From Streptomyces sp. NBC_01428 (lineage in GTDB: Bacteria; Actinomycetota; Actinomycetes; Streptomycetales; Streptomycetaceae), in contig NZ_CP109499.1 of NCBI RefSeq assembly GCF_036231965.1, positions 8,680,001 through 8,744,000 of the forward strand: a stretch of DNA of 64,000 bases. Direction: 5' to 3'. Each line of letters opens with the position of its first letter. Position 1 is the stretch's first letter. A program made the position numbers and the translations under genes. The notes beneath the pieces are model-generated. The model was not told the origin of the DNA and searched no databases. It worked only from the letters and a program-made list of their open reading frames with translations. Below are positions 57,672 to 64,000 of this stretch, piece after piece.

Positions 57672-58352
57672 ATGACCTACAAGCAGCCGGCGCTTGTCGC
57701 GCTGGCCGTCTGCGCACTTCTCTCGGGGACGGCTGCGTGCAGCTCGGGTGATGCCAGGCCGCGTGTCGCCGCGAGTGGGACGACCGGAACGGCCAGGGCG
57801 ACCAAGCCACCGCGGTGCGTGGCCGCGAAGTACACCTGGTCTAAGCTCACGAAACACGCCTTTCTGGCGGGCGTCTCCGAGCCGCATGTCCTCGGCAAGG
57901 GCGGTGGAGGTTTCACCGACGCGGCCGAGCCGGTGCCGCACCCGAAGGCGAAGGTCACGGTGGAACAGGGACCGGACGTCGATCCTGCTGCGGTCGTGCG
58001 GAAGCTCGAGGCGTACACCGACCTGAAGATCCTGTACGGGCCGGGGGAGATCGAGCCCGGGAGGTCGGACGGCTCGGTCCTGTCGTACACGATGCCCGCG
58101 GCCGGGGTCTACGTACAACTGAAGTTCGGGCAGGCGGTGGAAGCCGACTTCAGACGGACCTGCCGCGGGGGCGTCCCGCCGTCCCGGGGGCATGCGGTCG
58201 GCCTCCGCGTCTACGGCGGCAGCACGCTGGACTGCACCGAAGCGCCCGAGGCCGCGACGTGGCACGACAAGGACCGCACACTCGTCGCGGCGGCGCGGAA
58301 AGGCGTGCGCGCCGCGTGCCCGTCGGGATCACGGGCGTTGGGGAAGAGCTGA
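57672..58352 (+). CDS. Secreted lipoprotein, function unknown
   Basis: 226 aa. Signal peptide with lipobox LSGTAAC, lipidated Cys near residue 23. The mature part has a Thr/Arg-rich linker and a domain with four Cys (in PPRCVAAKY, RRTCRGG, STLDCTEAP and VRAACPSG), probably two disulfides. No family recognised. ATG at 57672 preceded by a G-rich stretch. A bidirectional terminator follows, separating it from the convergent giant enzyme gene. Confidence 0.7.
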   Translation: MTYKQPALVALAVCALLSGTAACSSGDARPRVAASGTTGTARATKPPRCVAAKYTWSKLTKHAFLAGVSEPHVLGKGGGGFTDAAEPVPHPKAKVTVEQGPDVDPAAVVRKLEAYTDLKILYGPGEIEPGRSDGSVLSYTMPAAGVYVQLKFGQAVEADFRRTCRGGVPPSRGHAVGLRVYGGSTLDCTEAPEAATWHDKDRTLVAAARKGVRAACPSGSRALGKS

Positions 58353-58366
58353 CCCCGTTGCGGCGA

Positions 58367-58409
58367 CGGCCCCTCTGGACGAGCCGTGTCGGTTCGTCCA
58401 GAGGGGCCG
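58367..58409. terminator. Bidirectional terminator
   Basis: 16-bp perfect stem (58367-58382 with 58394-58409) with an 11-nt loop between the convergent lipoprotein and giant-enzyme genes. It is 15 bp from both stops. Function as terminator for both is clear by position. Confidence 0.8.
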
Positions 58410-58424
58410 AGCGTCACTCGCCCG

Positions 58425-61400
58425 TCACTGCCCTCCCTTGGTGCCGGAGGGCCTGATGGGCGGTGCCCACTCGGTCGCCGGCGACCAGAGTCCGGTGCCG
58501 CCGGGGGAGCCTGGCCCGCTGCCTGCGGGGTCCCACAGGGTGGCCGCTCCGGCGGTTCGGTCATCGGCGGTGCCGCCGGCCGCGACCGGTCGGTCGTCGC
58601 GGTCCGTGGGCCGGAATCCCAGCGTGTAGGTCCGGGTGACCGAACCGTTCGCCGAGGTGACCTTGATGGTGCGGGTGGTGAACCGGGAGCCGGTCGAGGA
58701 CAGGACCGAACCGCCGTCGGTGACCTTGACCCGGGCACCGGCCTGGGCAGGTACGGCGGAGACGGCCGGGATCCTCGCGTGCTTCGGCCAGTCGACGACG
58801 TACGTGGACCCGTCCGGATCGAACCCGTCGATCGCGACACCTCCGACAGTGATCGCCTTCGCGTCGGCGACACTGGCCTTGGTGGCGTCCGAGAAGTTCT
58901 TCACCGTGACCGACCCGTCGGCGCCCACGACGACCCGCGCCGCCATCGCCGCCGCCAGGTTGATCCGCTGCCAGCTCGCCCGGCCGTCCGCCGTGAGGTC
59001 GAGCGGATACCCGGAATCCGTCGCGGTCTGCTCCAGGATCTGCGTGCGCTGCTCGGTGGTGAGATCCGGGAACGCCGTGATCAGCAGCGCCGCCGCGTCC
59101 GACGGCGTCTCGACGGCCTGCCCCGCCTTGCCCACCTGGGAGAACCCGTAGGTCAGGCGCCGCGTGTACAGGTCGACGTCCTGCGCCGTGCTCAGCCCCG
59201 CGTACGCGTCGCCCTGGCAGGCCGCGAGCGTGTCCCCGTATCCCTCCTTCTCGCACTGATCGAGCAGTACGTTCTCCATCTCGGTGTGCGCCTGCAACAG
59301 CAGCTTCGCGAAGTCGGGGTCCGCCCAACGGTGCGCCACGGTGGCCTGACCGGAGATCCGGCCGCCCATGACGTCCAGCGGGTAGTGGAACCCGAGGACG
59401 ATGCGGTTGTCCCCGTACTCCGAGGTGCGCGCCAGGATCGACGGCGCCAGCTCCGGAAGGAGCGTGGCGAGGACGGTGCCGGCCTCGTAGCCGCCGTAGG
59501 TGTGGCCACTGGGGTACGAGCCGCTGGTGGCGAGACTCCCGTACGAGCCGTCCTGCGACTCGTAGATGCGGCCGCCGTCGCCGACGAACCCGAGCCGTAC
59601 GTACGGGCGTTGGTAGCCGTAGTGGTTCTTCGCCGCGTCGACCTTGTCGAGCCCCTTGGTGACACGGGAGAACAACGCGCTGGTCTTGGGCAGTTGACCG
59701 CCGCTCAGGGCGTCGCTGTAGATCCGGCCGAGCCGCGAGCCGAGTCCGTCGGCCATGGTGACGGTGGAACTGTTGGTCGCGTCGACCTCGGCGCGGTCCA
59801 CCTCCTTCTGTGTCGCCGCGTTGTTGATGCGGACGGCGATCCGGTCGTTCTCGGCGGTCGGCGCACTGCCTTGAGGCACCTTGGTGTTGGCGCCGAGGAC
59901 GTCCGGGCCGAGGTCCTCGATGCCGTTGAGCAGATGCGAGAAGTAGTCGGTCCCGTCGCCGGTACCCGGCCAATGGTCGGAAGAGTAGGCCGCGTTGAGC
60001 GTCTCGTCCGGGAAGGGCGACGACACGAAGGCCGGGTCGGAGGCATCCGCCCGGGTGCTCGGCTGCGGGGTCGTGGTGGAGTCGTCGGAGGTTCCGGCCG
60101 CCGTGACCGCCGTGACGATGGCCGTGTGCGCCCTCGCCTTTACCGGGGTGGTGAGCAATGCCGTGCGGGTCGTGGCGGAGACGTGCGCGGTGGTTCCGTC
60201 CCCGAGGGCCACGGTGTAGCCGAGGATCGGGAACCCGCCGTCGGCGGCCGGCTGCCAGGTCACGCGGACCTGCTCGCCGCCGGTGACCACACCGGTCACG
60301 GTCGGCCTCTGCGGCTTGCCGCCGCCGGTCACCACGGGGGCCGTGGGCGTGCTCGGGTACGAGATGCCGACGGCGTTCACCGCCCGGACACGCGCGCTGT
60401 ACGTACCCGGTCGCAGCCAAGTGAACGTCGTGCTGCGGCTTTCGGCATCGTGGACCTCGACCTGGCGCCCGTCGTTCAGAGCGATCCGGTAGCCGGTGAC
60501 GGGTGCGCCACCCGTGTCCTCGGGCGGGGCCCAGGCGACGGTCACGCTCGTGCCGGAAGACGTCGCCGACACCGCGTCAGGCGCGGCCGGCACCGTTCTG
60601 GGCCTGGTGGTGAGCCCGGACAGGGCGCGGTGGAGGGTGTCGTACCGAGCGGAGAGGGTCTCGTCCGAGACCGTGTCGCTCCCGACCGCGGTCCTCGCCT
60701 CGGCGAGTGCCGTGGTGAAGGCCTTCCACGAGGTGTCCGTGTAGCGCGCGTCCTGAAGGGCTGAGGCGGTCGTGACCAGGTCCTCCAGGCGCAGCCTCGG
60801 CAAGGGGACCAGCTGCCTGGCGGCGAGGGTGAGGCTGCGGGTCCGGGTGTCGACCTCGAGTTGGGACGCACTGTCGGCGTCGACGAGGGCGCGGGCGGCG
60901 GCGAGTTCGCGCCGGTACACCCCGAAGTCGATCGTGTCGTAGCGTGCCGCGTCGCCGGAGAGGCCCGCGTACTGGTCGATCGCCTTGCGCAGGCCGGACC
61001 TGTCCGTGACGGCGGGTGTGTCGACGTGGTTGAAGGTGACGCGGCCCAGGTTCGCGACGTAGGGGTGCGAGGAGTCGGGGTTCGTCGTCAGCCGCAGGAA
61101 GACGGCGTGTGTGCCTGTGATCGCCTTGGGCAGCGGCAGACTTGTGGTCCCTCCCGACGACCACGCGGCTCCCGTGACCGGCAGCGGCACGATCGCGTCC
61201 GGCGTTCCGGGGTCGGCCGAGTCGAAGGAGTCCAGATAGAGCTGCACGGCCGAACCGGTGCCGCATCGGGCGGAGTTGTTCGCGTAGGTGATCGTGACGG
61301 CGTTCTTGGGGGAGGTGCCGAAATCGATGTTCCCGTAGCCGAGCCACGCTCCGTCGTAGGTGCCGCCGAGATCGGTGGTGGAACCCGAACCGGTCCAGCC

Positions 61401-64000
61401 GACCGGCTCGCTCTTGAGCCCGCCGCCGCTGTTCGAGTGGAAGGCGGTGGCGTCGAAGCCCACGGGAGCGGCGGAGTCCTGGGTCAGGCTCAGCGCGTAG
61501 ACGTTGCCCACGTACGGCTGGGACGCCGACTGTGTGCTGGAGACGAAGCCGGCGTACACGTCCTGGACGCCGCTGAAGACGCTCGGGTCGAGGTGCACGC
61601 TGGTGGTCGCGATGGTTCCCCAGCCCGACCCGCTGTAGTCGAGGGGGATCTCGACGCTCTTCGTTCCGTCCTTCGAGCCGAGGTGCAGCTCGATGTGCGA
61701 GTCCGACGCGGCGCGCGACTGGGGCTTGTCATAGCGAACGGTGACGGTGTCGGCGCCGTCGCGGAGGTCGGTGTCCTTCCACTCGGCCCACGCGCCGTTC
61801 GTCACGTTCTCGAAGATGCCGTTCGAGAGGTTGAGCGGGGGGGCGCCACCGCCCGTCGTGGTGCTGTTCACCGCGGTCAGTGTGGCGAGCGTGGTCGTCT
61901 GCGACGAGGAGACCTCGTACGGCGAGAACTGGTACCAGTCGAAGTTCGACACCCACTGCTGGCCGGAGGGGGCGTGGAAGACGAAGGTCGCACTCGACGC
62001 GGCGAGCAGGGCGTCCGGGTCGGAGACGGCCGCCTGCACGGTGGAGTAGTACTGCCAGCCGCCGGTCCCCGGGAGCTGGACGGTGGCGACGACGGGACCG
62101 TCGGCCGCACCGGCGTGGATGTCGACGCTGCTCGGCTTCGCGTTCGTCGCCTGCGAGTTGGCGTAGCGGACCGAGATGCTGCGGGGGCGGACGCCGCCGA
62201 AGTCCAGCTTGGTGTAGCGCTCCCACGCTCCCTCGGTCACGCCGCCGAGGTTGCCGTCCGAGTTGTTCTTCTCGCTCGTGAGGCTGGGGCCTTCCTTCTC
62301 GTCGGGCGATTCGGCCTGCAGGACGGCGTAGCCGCCCTCGTCGATGGTGAGGGCGTCGACGGCGGACTGCAGCGCGTCGTCCGCGGCCATGATGGTGCCC
62401 GTCGCGGACGTGCTGTCCGCGAGAACGGTCCGTGCGCGGTCGAGTGCCGCACGGAACAAGGTCCAGGAGCCTTCGGCGTAGTTGCCGCTGCGCACCAGCG
62501 ACGCCTGGTCGACGAGTGCACCGAGGGCCTTGCGCTGCACCGCGGCCGCGGAGACGACGAGCGGGTCGGTGGGGGATATCCCGGTGCCGTGCACCGTCGA
62601 GGCATGCACGCCGTGCGCGAAGGCCGCGTCCTGGAAGGTGATGCCGAAGCGCGCGTCGACCTGCGTGGTGCCGTCGAGCGAGAGGGTCGCCGTGTGTGAG
62701 CCGGTGACCCGCAGGTCCGCCGTGACACCGCCCGGCAGGCCGGTCACGGTCGCCGCCCCCGTCCTGGTCAGGCTGGTTCCGTTGCGGGCGACGAACGACG
62801 CCGGCCCGGAGAGCGTGAGTTTCATGCTGCCGTCGACGGCCCCGTCCGCGGTGGTGGAGACCGTGGCGGGCCGGGCGGAGACGACGGTGTCGCCCCTGCC
62901 GGTCCCCGTACCGCTGTCACCCGTGTCGGTGTTCAGCGAGTAGGCCGGCTCCGTGCGGGCGCCCCACTGGGACGGCTTGGAGCCCATGGTGAAGTCCAGG
63001 GTTCCGCCGGAGATGATCTGGGAGTAGTCGAGCCACGTGTTGTCGAACCGCTTGCCGTTCAGGGTCGCGTTCTGCACGTAGTAGGTGCTCGGAGACACCC
63101 CGTCGGCCTTCACCGTGAACCGCTTGCCGTTGGCGTAGGTGATCGTCGTGGAGTCGAAGAACGGGCTGCCGATCTGGAACTGGCTGGAACCAGCGGTCAC
63201 CGGGAACAGACCCAGCGCGGCGCCGACGAACATCGTCGACATGGTGCCCGCGTCGTTGTCCATGGTCGGCAGGAAGCCGTTCGGGGACAGCTTGTAGACC
63301 TGGGTCTTGACCGGCGGTGTGAACTGGCCGCCGGAACTGGGGGCTTCGTTCGTGGAACCCGTCGCGATGTAGCGGTTCCAGGTCGTGCCGGTGTAGATGG
63401 CGCGCACCCACTTCTGCGTCAGGCCGGGCTCACCGACGTAGTTGAAGAGGTACGGGGCCTGCAGGTCGATCTCGTTGGCGTTGGAGTGCAGCATCGTCGA
63501 GCCGTCGTCGGCACCGGAGTCCTCACCGAACATGTGCTTGACCGCCGCCTTGCCGGCCTTCTCGCCGCCCATGGCCTTGATGAGCCCGCCCATGTCGTAG
63601 GCGTCGTACCAGTGGTACTGCCAGAGCGTGCCCTGGTAGAGGCCTGCCGCCTCGAACTTCTCGTAGTCGGCGGCCTGCCAGTCGCCTCCCGCGGCACGCG
63701 GGGTGAGCAGACCGACCTTCGTGCCGTCGGCCGCGGTCCAGGCGCCCGACTTCACGAGGTTGTCGATCGCCATCGTCGACTGGGCGCGCAGCTTCTTCGC
63801 GTCGTCCTCCTTGCCGAGCGCACCGGCGATGACGGACAACGCCCACTGGTCGTAGCCGCGTTGGACCGTCGTACCGGGATCGCCGGTGACGTATCCCTGC
63901 CGCAGCTGCGCCCCCGTGTAGTACCCCGAATACGACAGCAGCGCCGGGTACGCCTCGTCGAGGCGGTCGAAGTTCTTGTAGCCCTTCGACAGGGCGTCGG
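58425..64000 (-). CDS. Multimodular secreted GH92 glycosidase-PAP2 phosphatase fusion (5' end outside window)
   Basis: The frame is open to the right edge; about 1857 codons are visible, and the start and first part of the GH92 domain are beyond it. Order from the N-terminus: GH92 catalytic part (to about 62950), a beta linker, FIVAR helical module (about 62340-62540), three CBM6-like domains (about 61030-62310), two FIVAR modules (about 60600-61000), two fibronectin-III domains (about 60090-60600), PAP2 acid phosphatase (about 59260-59720: K-x6-RP in KNHYGYQRP, PSGH in SYPSGHTYGG, R-x5-H-x3-D in NRIVLGFHYPLD) and a C-terminal beta-sandwich. Where GH92 normally has the acid Glu (Y-x-E-G), this protein has Gln in GLYQGTLWQYHW (codon 63633-63635). 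See findings. Confidence 0.88.
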   Translation of the reverse strand, partial: DALSKGYKNFDRLDEAYPALLSYSGYYTGAQLRQGYVTGDPGTTVQRGYDQWALSVIAGALGKEDDAKKLRAQSTMAIDNLVKSGAWTAADGTKVGLLTPRAAGGDWQAADYEKFEAAGLYQGTLWQYHWYDAYDMGGLIKAMGGEKAGKAAVKHMFGEDSGADDGSTMLHSNANEIDLQAPYLFNYVGEPGLTQKWVRAIYTGTTWNRYIATGSTNEAPSSGGQFTPPVKTQVYKLSPNGFLPTMDNDAGTMSTMFVGAALGLFPVTAGSSQFQIGSPFFDSTTITYANGKRFTVKADGVSPSTYYVQNATLNGKRFDNTWLDYSQIISGGTLDFTMGSKPSQWGARTEPAYSLNTDTGDSGTGTGRGDTVVSARPATVSTTADGAVDGSMKLTLSGPASFVARNGTSLTRTGAATVTGLPGGVTADLRVTGSHTATLSLDGTTQVDARFGITFQDAAFAHGVHASTVHGTGISPTDPLVVSAAAVQRKALGALVDQASLVRSGNYAEGSWTLFRAALDRARTVLADSTSATGTIMAADDALQSAVDALTIDEGGYAVLQAESPDEKEGPSLTSEKNNSDGNLGGVTEGAWERYTKLDFGGVRPRSISVRYANSQATNAKPSSVDIHAGAADGPVVATVQLPGTGGWQYYSTVQAAVSDPDALLAASSATFVFHAPSGQQWVSNFDWYQFSPYEVSSSQTTTLATLTAVNSTTTGGGAPPLNLSNGIFENVTNGAWAEWKDTDLRDGADTVTVRYDKPQSRAASDSHIELHLGSKDGTKSVEIPLDYSGSGWGTIATTSVHLDPSVFSGVQDVYAGFVSSTQSASQPYVGNVYALSLTQDSAAPVGFDATAFHSNSGGGLKSEPVGWTGSGSTTDLGGTYDGAWLGYGNIDFGTSPKNAVTITYANNSARCGTGSAVQLYLDSFDSADPGTPDAIVPLPVTGAAWSSGGTTSLPLPKAITGTHAVFLRLTTNPDSSHPYVANLGRVTFNHVDTPAVTDRSGLRKAIDQYAGLSGDAARYDTIDFGVYRRELAAARALVDADSASQLEVDTRTRSLTLAARQLVPLPRLRLEDLVTTASALQDARYTDTSWKAFTTALAEARTAVGSDTVSDETLSARYDTLHRALSGLTTRPRTVPAAPDAVSATSSGTSVTVAWAPPEDTGGAPVTGYRIALNDGRQVEVHDAESRSTTFTWLRPGTYSARVRAVNAVGISYPSTPTAPVVTGGGKPQRPTVTGVVTGGEQVRVTWQPAADGGFPILGYTVALGDGTTAHVSATTRTALLTTPVKARAHTAIVTAVTAAGTSDDSTTTPQPSTRADASDPAFVSSPFPDETLNAAYSSDHWPGTGDGTDYFSHLLNGIEDLGPDVLGANTKVPQGSAPTAENDRIAVRINNAATQKEVDRAEVDATNSSTVTMADGLGSRLGRIYSDALSGGQLPKTSALFSRVTKGLDKVDAAKNHYGYQRPYVRLGFVGDGGRIYESQDGSYGSLATSGSYPSGHTYGGYEAGTVLATLLPELAPSILARTSEYGDNRIVLGFHYPLDVMGGRISGQATVAHRWADPDFAKLLLQAHTEMENVLLDQCEKEGYGDTLAACQGDAYAGLSTAQDVDLYTRRLTYGFSQVGKAGQAVETPSDAAALLITAFPDLTTEQRTQILEQTATDSGYPLDLTADGRASWQRINLAAAMAARVVVGADGSVTVKNFSDATKASVADAKAITVGGVAIDGFDPDGSTYVVDWPKHARIPAVSAVPAQAGARVKVTDGGSVLSSTGSRFTTRTIKVTSANGSVTRTYTLGFRPTDRDDRPVAAGGTADDRTAGAATLWDPAGSGPGSPGGTGLWSPATEWAPPIRPSGTKGGQ

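Noticed and set aside
58561..60764. Long frames on both strands over the giant enzyme gene
   Set aside because: Shadows of the fusion gene: His/Arg-rich without recognisable domains.

Overview
The window is about 70 % GC and reads as an accessory stretch of a Streptomyces (or close actinobacterial) chromosome. Evidence for this: high-GC codon use; many GTG and some TTG starts; Streptomyces-type families (AraC-tailed DJ-1 regulators, PAS/GAF/SpoIIE phosphatases, CGNR zinc fingers, DUF4331, SMI1/KNR4 proteins); long secreted multidomain enzymes; and many small regulator-target pairs. No rRNA, tRNA, CRISPR array or phage module was seen.

Layout. 0-2 kb: two-gene cation/proton antiporter (RCK_C subunit plus membrane subunit). 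2-9 kb: a rightward run with a DJ-1/AraC regulator, twin HD-domain hydrolases, a quinone-oxidoreductase-like enzyme, a PobA-type flavin hydroxylase and an O-methyltransferase with an unusual N-terminal domain. 9-13 kb: SpoIIE-type phosphatase, DUF1963-like protein, DUF1622 membrane protein. 12.7-18.8 kb: a redox island with two coupled luciferase-like monooxygenases and an NADP-binding protein, a divergent MarR gene, a CGNR regulator, an NADPH:FMN reductase and a Tat-exported hydrolase; the two flavin units share a composite operator. 19-26.5 kb: DJ-1 protein, MarR, secreted amidase with a structured leader, small proteins, AI-2E-type permease, universal stress protein. 26.5-29.7 kb: beta-phosphoglucomutase plus GH65 phosphorylase. 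29.7-31.6 kb: an IS200/IS605-type element with intact TnpB and truncated TnpA, abutting glpD. 31.6-41.8 kb: glpD, MarR, a second DJ-1/AraC regulator, a stand-alone 2-oxoglutarate dehydrogenase E1, a TDT transporter, DUF4331 and an SDR lacking its catalytic Tyr. 42-43.9 kb: a solitary second secY and a GNAT gene. 44-46.5 kb: Tat-exported tannase-like hydrolase behind a repeat and AT-rich operator, and a histone-like Lys/Ala protein. 46.8-58.4 kb: DUF4142, APH-like kinase, two regulator/quinone-reductase pairs (MarR, TetR), a second SpoIIE phosphatase, a seven-repeat FG-GAP protein, an SMI1/KNR4 protein and a lipoprotein.

58.4 kb to the right edge: the 3' part of a giant secreted enzyme on the minus strand. 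It carries a GH92 glycosidase, FIVAR, CBM6-like and Fn3 modules and a PAP2 acid phosphatase in one chain. The GH92 part has Gln where ordinary GH92 alpha-mannosidases have the catalytic acid Glu. This is the arrangement expected for an enzyme that uncaps mannose-1-phospho-6-mannose and then removes the exposed phosphate, i.e. a one-chain phosphomannan-degrading machine. I consider it the most notable item in the window.
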